Assembly (NCBI GenBank): GCA_024690425.1
Contig: JAILCT010000050.1
Coordinates: 1-25,794, forward strand
Origin: Lachnospiraceae bacterium
GTDB lineage: Bacteria; Bacillota_A; Clostridia; Lachnospirales; Lachnospiraceae
Length of the DNA stretch: 25,794 nucleotides
Direction: 5' to 3'
Part shown: positions 1-7,071 of the stretch, one piece after another
Layout of the letters: every line of letters starts with the position of its first letter
How positions within the stretch are numbered: the first letter of the stretch is position 1
The notes under the pieces: model-generated
Database searches by the model: none
Told to the model about the DNA's origin: nothing
Seen by the model: the letters and a program-made list of their open reading frames with translations, nothing else
Program-made: the position numbers and the translations under genes

Positions 1-1868
1 TCATGGGTGCCGCGTTCTATGATGCGGCCCTGTTCAAGGACCATGATGCAGTCACTGTTCTTAATGGTTGACAGGCGGTGGGCGATCACGAAGGTAGTGC
101 GTCCCTTCATAAGCTTGTCCATGCCCTGCTGTATGAGCTTCTCGGTACGTGTATCGATAGAGCTTGTCGCTTCATCCAGGATAAGGACCGGCGGGTCGGC
201 TATGGCGGCCCTGGCTATCGCAAGAAGCTGGCGCTGGCCCTGGCTTAGGGATCCTCCGTCTCCTGTTATGACAGTATCATAACCCTGCGGAAGGTGTCTT
301 ATAAAAGCATGTGCATTGGCAAGCTTAGCAGCCGCGATCACTTCTTCATCGGTCGCATCCAGCCTGCCGTAGCGGATATTCTCCTTAATGGTCCCGGTAA
401 AGAGGTGGGTATCCTGCAGAACAATACCAAGAGACCTTCTAAGATCAGCCTTCCTGATCTTGTTTATATTAATACCGTCATACCTTATCTTACCGTCCTG
501 TATGTCATAAAATCGGTTTATAAGGTTGGTTATCGTCGTCTTGCCGGCACCCGTTGAGCCGACAAAGGCTATCTTCTGCCCCGGAGTCGCGAATATGTCT
601 ATATTGTGAAGGACTATCTTCTCATCCGTATATCCGAAATCAACATCATTGAAGACCACATCGCCCTTAAGCTCAACATAAGTCGTGGTATCATCCGCCT
701 TATGATAATGCTTCCATGCCCACAGTCCCGTTCTTTCATCGGACTCTGTGATATTACCGTCAGCATCCTTCTTCGCATTTACGAGCATTACGTAACCCTC
801 GTCCACCTCAGGCTCCTCATCCATCAGCTTAAATACCCTGTCGGCACCGGCAAGTGCCATTACCACTGTATTGAACTGCTGGCTTATTTGGTTTATGGGC
901 ATATTGAGGTTACGGTTAAAGGTCAGGAAGCTTGCAAGAGATCCAAGGGTGAAGCCTCCGATGTTGCCTATAGCCAATAATGCTCCGACCACCGCAACAA
1001 GAACATAGCTGACATTACCGAGCTGGGCATTTATGGGCCCCATGATATTTACGTATTTATTGGCATTGTTAGCGCTTACACACAGGTTCTCGTTTCGTTC
1101 GTCAAATCCCCTGACCGCTTCATTCTCATGGCAGAAGACCTTAATGACCTTCTGTCCTTCGATCATTTCTTCGATATAACCGTTAAGGGAGCCAAGTTCC
1201 CCCTGCTGCTTAACAAAGAATTCAGAGCTCTTCTTTACAACTGCCTTGGATGCGATCAGCATGACCGCTACCATGGACAGTGTCACAAATGTAAGCGGCA
1301 GGCTTAAGGCTATCATGCTTGCAAGTATGCTGACTACCGTTATGACCGAATTGAGCAGCTGCGGCATGGTCTGACTTATTACCTGACGCATTGTATCAAC
1401 ATCATTCGTGTATACCGACATGATGTCCCCGTGGCTGTGTGTATCGAAATATCTTATGGGAAGATTCTCCATCTTCTCGAACAGGGAAGTCCTGATCCTT
1501 CTCAAGGATCCCTGCGAGACATAGATCATCAGCTTGTTATAAGTAAAGGATGTAATTATTCCGGCAGCATATATGATGACCATCTTCGTTATGGCATTAC
1601 GCAGCGGAATGAAGTCAGGCTCCTTGCGGCCGATCAGCGGGAGAATATATACATCCACCAGTTCCTTCATAAAGAGAGTACCGCGGACCGTACACAGAAC
1701 AGACGTTATTATGCACAGGCATACCAGAAAAACGTGCAGCTTATAATGTCCGAAGCTTATTGCAAACAGCCTCTTCAGTATCTTCCCGGGATTATCAAGC
1801 TTGGGCCTGGGCCCTATGGCTCTTGCGCCTCGTCCCATCTTTACTTCTCTTACCTTGGGTTCTGCCAT
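1..1868 (-). CDS. ABC exporter half, canonical NBD (3' end outside window)
   Basis: This is one half of a heterodimeric ABC multidrug or lipid-type exporter, with a permease domain followed by an ATPase domain. 622 codons are visible; the last few residues lie beyond the left edge. After a basic N-terminus (MAEPKVREVKMGRGARAIGP) come about six membrane segments. The ATPase domain has Walker A GSTGAGKTT, Q-loop LQDTHLF, signature SLSQGQRQ, Walker B VLILDEATSSID with the catalytic Glu, and switch His in IAHRLST. The signature is LSQGQ rather than LSGGQ, which fits the subunit that supplies the weak signature to the degenerate ATP site. A spacer of about 60 residues before the ATPase core (DEEPEVDEGYVTLVNAK onward) is, from memory, typical of clostridial homologues. 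The start overlaps the partner's stop by one base (TAATG), so the two are translationally coupled. The substrate cannot be read from the sequence. Confidence 0.95.
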   Translation of the reverse strand, partial: MAEPKVREVKMGRGARAIGPRPKLDNPGKILKRLFAISFGHYKLHVFLVCLCIITSVLCTVRGTLFMKELVDVYILPLIGRKEPDFIPLRNAITKMVIIYAAGIITSFTYNKLMIYVSQGSLRRIRTSLFEKMENLPIRYFDTHSHGDIMSVYTNDVDTMRQVISQTMPQLLNSVITVVSILASMIALSLPLTFVTLSMVAVMLIASKAVVKKSSEFFVKQQGELGSLNGYIEEMIEGQKVIKVFCHENEAVRGFDERNENLCVSANNANKYVNIMGPINAQLGNVSYVLVAVVGALLAIGNIGGFTLGSLASFLTFNRNLNMPINQISQQFNTVVMALAGADRVFKLMDEEPEVDEGYVMLVNAKKDADGNITESDERTGLWAWKHYHKADDTTTYVELKGDVVFNDVDFGYTDEKIVLHNIDIFATPGQKIAFVGSTGAGKTTITNLINRFYDIQDGKIRYDGININKIRKADLRRSLGIVLQDTHLFTGTIKENIRYGRLDATDEEVIAAAKLANAHAFIRHLPQGYDTVITGDGGSLSQGQRQLLAIARAAIADPPVLILDEATSSIDTRTEKLIQQGMDKLMKGRTTFVIAHRLSTIKNSDCIMVLEQGRIIERGTH

Positions 1869-3742
1869 TATGCTCCCACCTCACTTCCGCTTGTCATTAC
1901 TTCATCGGGTTCCTGTGAAGCATATTCGGCATCGGCATGAACCGCATTCATTCCTTCATCCGGTCCTATCCTGTCGAAGTCTCTCTCTCCTGTCTGGCTC
2001 TCATAAACATCACGGTATATCTCATTATTCTTAAGCAGCTCCTCATGAGTTCCGATACCGTCTATCCGTCCGTCGTCCATTACTATTATCCTGTCGGCAT
2101 CCTTAACAGAGGATACACGCTGGGCGATTATTATCTTGGTAGTATCCGGGATCTCCTCATAAAAAGCCTTGCGGATCTTAGCATCCGTAGCGGTATCCAC
2201 CGCACTGGTCGAATCATCAAGTATAAGTACCTTAGGCTTTTTAAGAAGAGCCCTCGCAATACATAGGCGCTGTTTCTGACCGCCCGACACATTGGTTCCG
2301 CCCTGTTCGATATAGGTATCGTACTTGTCCGGCATCTTCTCGATAAATTCATCTGCGCAGGCAAGACGGCATACGCGCCTGCATTCTTCCTTCATCTCAT
2401 CGGTGGGCATGATGACAAAAGAACCGTCCCCGTGTCCCGGATGGTTCATGCCCCACATGAGATTCTCGTATATAGTTCCCGAAAACAGCACGTTCTTCTG
2501 CAGCACTACTGCCACTTCATTACGGAGAGTCTCAAGATCGTAATCCCTGACATCTCTTCCGCCGACCATCACCTTACCCTGTGTAACGTCATACAGGCGG
2601 CATATAAGATTAACAAGCGTGGTCTTACCTGAACCGGTACCGCCGATTATCCCTATGGTCTCACCGGATGCTATCTTTAAGGTGATATCCTTAAGTACCG
2701 GTGCTTCGCTCTCTTTATAATATGAAAAATCAACATCCGAAAATTCAATGCTCCCATCCTTCACTTCCATGACAGGAGACCCGGGATTCACTATATCCGC
2801 AGTCTCATCAAGCACTTCAACGATCCTCTCACCGCTTGCCATGCTTATCGATACCATGACAAATATCATTGACAGCATCATAAGGTTCATGAGTATATTC
2901 ATACAATAAGTGAGCAGGGTCATAAGCTCACCGGTTGTCAGCTCATCGCTTACTATCATATGGGCACCCACCCAGCTTATGACAAGGATGCAGGTATAGA
3001 TGGCTGTCATCATCACGGGAGCATTGATCACCACCTTGCTCTCCGCATTGACAAAAAGCCTGTAGATGTTCTCACATGCCTTGTACATGCGTGACTTTTC
3101 ATAATCCTCACGGACATATGCCTTGACAACACGGATCGCATTCACGTTCTCCTGTACGGTTGCGTTAAGCTCATCGTACTTCTTAAATACCTGCCTGAAG
3201 CTCTTCATTGCAGAAAGCATGATCGTGACGATTATGGCAGCAAGAATGATGACAGCGATAAGATAGACCCTGGCGATCCTTGCGGATACCAGGAAGGCCG
3301 CCGTCATGGCAAAGATAAGCGAAAAGGGTGCACGAAAGCTCATCCTTATTATCATCTGAAATGCATTCTGGACATTGGTAACATCCGTGGTGAGGCGGGT
3401 GATAAGTCCCGCTGTCGAAAACCTGTCGATATTTGAAAAAGAAAATGTCTGTATGTTATCATACATGGCCTTGCGAAGGTTCTTGGCAAATCCGGTCGAT
3501 GCCTTTGCCGCGGTAAAGCCTCCGGCAAGACCTGCCGCAAGACCGAAAACGGCCATCGCAAGCATCATAAGTCCCACCCTGACTATGTATGATATATCAC
3601 CCTTCTCGACACCATTATCCACAAGCTGGCCCATGAGACGGGGCGTTATAGTCTCGGCTATGACCTCAAGGATCATACATACGGGTGTGATAACAGCAAA
3701 TACCTTATATTCCTTTAGCTGAGCTCCAAGCTTCCTGATCAT
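1868..3742 (-). CDS. ABC exporter half, degenerate NBD
   Basis: This is the partner half-transporter, 624 aa, with an N-terminal six-helix permease domain (residues about 15-320) and a C-terminal ATPase domain. Walker A is GGTGSGKTT and the signature is the canonical VSGGQKQR. Walker B reads LILDDSTSAVD, with Asp in place of the catalytic Glu, and the switch position reads IIAQRVSS, with Gln in place of His. These two losses mark the non-hydrolysing site known from heterodimeric exporters such as the BmrCD and TM287/288 types. There is also an insert of about 15 residues between the Q-loop and the signature (GMNHPGHGDGSFVIMPTDE region). The ATG at 3742 follows GGAAGAG by eight bases. It is the first gene of the operon; no MarR-type regulator lies beside it. 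Confidence 0.95.
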   Translation of the reverse strand: MIRKLGAQLKEYKVFAVITPVCMILEVIAETITPRLMGQLVDNGVEKGDISYIVRVGLMMLAMAVFGLAAGLAGGFTAAKASTGFAKNLRKAMYDNIQTFSFSNIDRFSTAGLITRLTTDVTNVQNAFQMIIRMSFRAPFSLIFAMTAAFLVSARIARVYLIAVIILAAIIVTIMLSAMKSFRQVFKKYDELNATVQENVNAIRVVKAYVREDYEKSRMYKACENIYRLFVNAESKVVINAPVMMTAIYTCILVISWVGAHMIVSDELTTGELMTLLTYCMNILMNLMMLSMIFVMVSISMASGERIVEVLDETADIVNPGSPVMEVKDGSIEFSDVDFSYYKESEAPVLKDITLKIASGETIGIIGGTGSGKTTLVNLICRLYDVTQGKVMVGGRDVRDYDLETLRNEVAVVLQKNVLFSGTIYENLMWGMNHPGHGDGSFVIMPTDEMKEECRRVCRLACADEFIEKMPDKYDTYIEQGGTNVSGGQKQRLCIARALLKKPKVLILDDSTSAVDTATDAKIRKAFYEEIPDTTKIIIAQRVSSVKDADRIIVMDDGRIDGIGTHEELLKNNEIYRDVYESQTGERDFDRIGPDEGMNAVHADAEYASQEPDEVMTSGSEVGA

Positions 3743-3829
3743 TCCTTAGTCTCTTCCATGCTTCATACAATGTTACAGATGCAGGCAACTGTTCATAACA
3801 TACTCAAAACGGTTGCAAACACAGAGAAT

Positions 3830-3838
3830 ATTATAGCA
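3830..3838 (-). promoter_or_regulatory. Extended -10 promoter of the ABC exporter operon
   Basis: Read on the minus strand the sequence is TGC-TATAAT: a perfect -10 hexamer with a TGn extension. There is no good -35 at 16-18 bp. Transcription would start near 3823, leaving a leader of about 80 bases before the exporter gene. Assignment rests on the match alone. Confidence 0.6.
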
Positions 3839-3892
3839 CGTCCGCATGCAATTAACTACGTAAAGATTCATCTGTCACATGCACAAAAATAT

Positions 3893-3920
3893 TTACCTTT
3901 TTTACGAATTATTATAAAAT
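3893..3920 (+). promoter_or_regulatory. Possible promoter of the diguanylate cyclase gene
   Basis: TTTACC (3893-3898) is followed after 16 bp by TAAAAT (3915-3920), within an AT-rich run. The -10 ends only six bases before the ATG at 3927, so transcription would start at or beside the start codon. No Shine-Dalgarno sequence is visible. The match is moderate. Confidence 0.35.
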
Positions 3921-3926
3921 ATTCAC

Positions 3927-5588
3927 ATGAAACTCAACAAATCCTCCAAAATCATCATAATGATCATTTCCGTGCTCGTGGCGGTAATTGTGTGGGATCT
4001 GGTATATTCGCGCCTTTACGTGGAGTCGGCCAGGGAACGTACGCACGAGCAGGTATCCGCATATATAAATGAAGCTCTCCAGTATAACGAGAGCGAATTT
4101 GACGCATATATCGAGCAGATCAACGAGCTTATCGGACTGCCTCACATAAGTGATTCCGACAAGGGACATCTTTATGAGCGGAAGGCCCAGATCTACAAGT
4201 TCCGCGGAGACACCCTCAACTTCTACCATACAATGGGAAATGCCCTGTATTATCTCGAAAAAGGCGGTAACAAGAGTATTGCGGTAAATATCTATGAGGA
4301 TATAGCCAACTACTACATTTCCGAATGCAACTACGAACAGGCAGAGAACATAATCCGGAATGTCTATTCCATATGTCCCATAAACGATATAGATGATCCC
4401 CAGGTAAAGTCATACGCCTACAGGATGGAGGCAATACTTGCAAGACATTCCGGTGACCTTAAGTCGGCAATAAGCTATATGGATGAATCCGACAGGATCA
4501 CGGCCGAGTGTTCCGACCAGGTCTGGTATGCCTCATATGTTGCCATAAATGCTGCCGCAAGATCCGGGATGATCCTAGACGAAGGCAGGATCGATGAGGC
4601 AAGAGCCTTCGTAGATGAATACAGGGACAGCGATTTCTTTACCATACCCATTTTTGCGGATATAATGACGCGTGACTTTGTCCTTCCCTATTACGAAACA
4701 GCTTGTAAGCTTGCGGCTTATGATAAGGATGAAGCTGAGCTTAACGAACTTCTTGATAAGTGTTCCGCCGCGAGCTCACAATATAGCTTCAGAAGAAAGG
4801 AACTCAGTATCATCCTTGACCTGCTGGAAGGGGATTACGCTCTCTCGGACAGGACACGGGCCAAGCTTACCGATACAACTCTCCTCATCTACTCCGAGGT
4901 CACCAGGAAACAGAGTGATGAATATGCGGCAATGATAAATTCTCCTCTCGAAAACGGGATACATGAACAGGAGGAACTCGAACGGGAGAAATACGAGCAG
5001 GCGATCTCTGTAAGGATATATGCCGTAGCAAGCCTTGTTACCCTGATCGTCATCACCGTACTCACCCTTGTGATACAGAGAAGCCTCACGGATCCCCTTA
5101 CGGGCATAGGCAACAGACGCGGGCTTGACTATTACCTGCATCTGCTCCATATATTGGGAAGAAATGTCCATACACTTATGATCGATGCCGATGATTTCAA
5201 GATGGTAAACGACAGCTTCGGACATGATCAGGGGGATGTGGTATTAAAGCGTATCGGCAGCCTGTTAAACGCCATGAAGAGCAGGAATAACAGGGTCTTC
5301 AGATACGGAGGCGAGGAATTCGTCGTGATAATCCATAACCTTGATACGAATGCCGTCATCAGGATAGCCGAAAATATAAGGCGCGACATCGAATGGCAGG
5401 TCTGGGACTTCCCGCGCAAGGTAACGGTCAGTATCGGCGTAGCATCCGGCAATGCTTCAATGGACTCTGTACGGCATGCCGATGAGTGCATGTACCACTC
5501 CAAACAGAACGGAAAAAATGCCGTTACTTATGAAGTAAACGGCAAAAAGGTAAAGCTTATATATTCAGAAGATTCGTCGCAATCGTGA
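3927..5588 (+). CDS. Membrane diguanylate cyclase with extracytoplasmic TPR-like domain
   Basis: This 553-aa protein makes the second messenger c-di-GMP from GTP. An N-terminal signal anchor (residues about 9-26) is followed by about 330 residues of helical repeats outside the membrane; stretches such as NIYEDIANYYISECNYEQAE look like tetratricopeptide repeats. A second membrane helix (about 360-383) leads into a cytoplasmic GGDEF domain beginning at DPLTGIGNRR. Metal and substrate residues are present (IDADDFKMVNDSFGH), and the active-site signature is GGEEF at 461-465, so it should be active. The product-inhibition RxxD site is absent; the aligned stretch reads SRNN. No ribosome binding site precedes the ATG, and a later start at Met12 has none either. 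The last 32 bases overlap the convergent mgtE gene. The ligand sensed is unknown. Confidence 0.88.
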   Translation: MKLNKSSKIIIMIISVLVAVIVWDLVYSRLYVESARERTHEQVSAYINEALQYNESEFDAYIEQINELIGLPHISDSDKGHLYERKAQIYKFRGDTLNFYHTMGNALYYLEKGGNKSIAVNIYEDIANYYISECNYEQAENIIRNVYSICPINDIDDPQVKSYAYRMEAILARHSGDLKSAISYMDESDRITAECSDQVWYASYVAINAAARSGMILDEGRIDEARAFVDEYRDSDFFTIPIFADIMTRDFVLPYYETACKLAAYDKDEAELNELLDKCSAASSQYSFRRKELSIILDLLEGDYALSDRTRAKLTDTTLLIYSEVTRKQSDEYAAMINSPLENGIHEQEELEREKYEQAISVRIYAVASLVTLIVITVLTLVIQRSLTDPLTGIGNRRGLDYYLHLLHILGRNVHTLMIDADDFKMVNDSFGHDQGDVVLKRIGSLLNAMKSRNNRVFRYGGEEFVVIIHNLDTNAVIRIAENIRRDIEWQVWDFPRKVTVSIGVASGNASMDSVRHADECMYHSKQNGKNAVTYEVNGKKVKLIYSEDSSQS

Positions 5589-6894
5589 AGTAAATGGCCA
5601 GCGACAGGGCATCGACTATCGTTGTGATAAACGGCGAAGCCATTACAGCCGGGTCAAATCCTATCTTCTGGGCAAACATAGGCAGTGTACAGCCCACTAT
5701 CTTGGCAAATAAAACGGCAAGAAGAAGGGTCAGGCACACAACAAGGGCAACCGAAACAGATACCCTGTCTACCACCATTATCTTGGCAAAATTGGCAACC
5801 GCAAGGGTGACACCACACAGGGCAGCGACCCTTATCTCCTTCCACACAACCTTGATCATATCCTTGAATTCAATCTCATTAAGTGAAAGACCACGGATTA
5901 TCGTAACACTGGCCTGTCCACCGGCATTACCGCCTGTATCCATGAGCATGGGGATAAAGGCAGTCAGAACTATATAAGTTCCAAGGGCATCTTCATAATG
6001 GGTGATTATCTTGCCCGTAACAGTCGCTGATATCATGAGCAAAAGAAGCCACGGTATCCTCTTCTTCCATGTCTCAAAGACGCCCGTCTTCATGTAAGGC
6101 TTGTCAGTGGGAAGGATGGCGGCCATCTTCTCGATATCCTCCGTAGCCTCTTCCTGCATGATGTCGACAACGTCATCGATGGTTATGATACCGACAAGCC
6201 TGTTCTCGTTATCAACAACCGGCATTGCGGTAAAGTCATACTTGGAAAAGAGCTGTGCAACTTCTTCCTGGTCGGTCATGGTATTGACCGAGATTATGTT
6301 GTCATTCATGAAGTCCCCGATGACTTCATCAGCCTTCCTAAGGAGCAGGTATCGAAGTGATACGGTTCCGATAAGATGACGTTCCGCATCAAGTACATAA
6401 CATATATTGATGGTCTCCTTATCTATACCTGTTCTTCTTATCCGCTCTATTGCCTGAGCAACTGTCAGATGAACCTTTAAGTCAACGAACTCCACTGTCA
6501 TGATGGAACCGGCGGAATCCTCCGGGTATCTTAACAGATGGTTTATATCTCGCCTCGTTTCTGCCGAGGCGTTGGCAAGCAGCTTCTTGACCACTCCTGC
6601 CGGCATCTCTTCCATAAGGTCGGTAGCATCATCGGCCATCAGGTTATTGATGATGTTGGCCGCCTCACGATCGGTCAGGGCAGTGATTATCATCTGCTCG
6701 GTCTCGATAGACAGGTACGCAAAAACATCTGCCGCCATTGTTTTGGGCAGAATCCTGAAAACCCTTATAAGTTCATCCTTGGGTAACTCCTCCAGTACAG
6801 CCGCTATATCAGCCTCCTGAAGTTCCGCAAGCTCCTGACGCAGCCTTGTATACTGCCTGCTGTCAATAAGCTCCTTGATCTCTTCCATAGACAT
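5557..6894 (-). CDS. mgtE: MgtE magnesium transporter
   Basis: MgtE is a Mg2+-gated magnesium channel/transporter of the cytoplasmic membrane. At 445 aa the protein has normal family length. It contains the helical MgtE N domain (about 1-125), a CBS pair (about 130-255, ending near IDDVVDIMQEEATED), and five membrane helices. The family signature GGNAGGQASVTIIRGL and the C-terminal pore segment TTIVDALSL are both intact. The ATG at 6894 follows AAGGAGG by eight bases. It is expressed from its own promoter at 7028-7056 and has an unusual overlapping leader ORF instead of the M-box riboswitch often found ahead of Firmicute mgtE genes. Its 3' end overlaps the convergent diguanylate cyclase gene by 32 bp. 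Confidence 0.97.
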   Translation of the reverse strand: MSMEEIKELIDSRQYTRLRQELAELQEADIAAVLEELPKDELIRVFRILPKTMAADVFAYLSIETEQMIITALTDREAANIINNLMADDATDLMEEMPAGVVKKLLANASAETRRDINHLLRYPEDSAGSIMTVEFVDLKVHLTVAQAIERIRRTGIDKETINICYVLDAERHLIGTVSLRYLLLRKADEVIGDFMNDNIISVNTMTDQEEVAQLFSKYDFTAMPVVDNENRLVGIITIDDVVDIMQEEATEDIEKMAAILPTDKPYMKTGVFETWKKRIPWLLLLMISATVTGKIITHYEDALGTYIVLTAFIPMLMDTGGNAGGQASVTIIRGLSLNEIEFKDMIKVVWKEIRVAALCGVTLAVANFAKIMVVDRVSVSVALVVCLTLLLAVLFAKIVGCTLPMFAQKIGFDPAVMASPFITTIVDALSLAIYFTIATNLLNI

Positions 6895-6973
6895 GATGGT
6901 ATCCTCCTTTTGTAGTTTTTATGAACGATCGATGGGGAACATCTGATGTCTGCTTGACCTTAGACTTCTTCAT
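6863..6973 (-). CDS. 36-codon leader ORF overlapping the mgtE start
   Basis: This small ORF begins MKKSKVKQTSDVP and encodes 36 residues, basic in the first half. It has a very good ribosome binding site (GGGAGG, eight bases before the ATG), and its start lies about 48 bases after the predicted transcription start. It runs across the mgtE ribosome binding site and start codon in the +1 frame and stops at 6865-6863, 29 bases inside mgtE. I do not recognise the peptide as a known family. The position and strong start suggest that its translation controls mgtE, by occlusion, coupling or re-initiation. A chance ORF is possible, but the well-spaced SD argues against it. Confidence 0.5.
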   Translation of the reverse strand: MKKSKVKQTSDVPHRSFIKTTKGGYHHVYGRDQGAY

Positions 6974-6996
6974 AAAAACCACCTCCCTTGGATACC
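6898..6996 (-). promoter_or_regulatory. Possible RNA helix masking the mgtE ribosome binding site
   Basis: In the transcript, GGTATCC (6996-6990), just before the leader ORF's ribosome binding site, is perfectly complementary to GGATACC (6904-6898), which overlaps the end of the mgtE AGGAGG. The upstream strand can alternatively fold into a local hairpin, ACCGT-N8-ACGGT, so the two structures exclude each other. The helix is only 7 bp; no folding energy was calculated. Confidence 0.3.
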
Positions 6997-7027
6997 GTCA
7001 TCTGAAACGGTTTATTTGTACCATGTA

Positions 7028-7056
7028 AGTTTAGCAAATGAACAATTCTATTTCAA
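7028..7056 (-). promoter_or_regulatory. mgtE promoter
   Basis: On the minus strand: TTGAAA (7056-7051), a 17-bp spacer, then TAAACT (7033-7028). Transcription would start near 7021. The promoter begins 16 bases past the stop codon of the upstream transglutaminase gene. I see no terminator hairpin between them, so read-through from that operon is possible. Confidence 0.65.
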
Positions 7057-7071
7057 GTCCAAAAATGCCTT

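Noticed and set aside
1431..1940. A 169-codon plus-strand open frame over the ABC exporter genes
   Set aside because: Shadow of the minus-strand exporter coding sequence, with no start signals.
6895..7071. M-box (ykoK) magnesium riboswitch upstream of mgtE
   Set aside because: The predicted transcript leader before the small ORF is about 48 bases, too short for the roughly 160-base M-box, and none of its structure is apparent.
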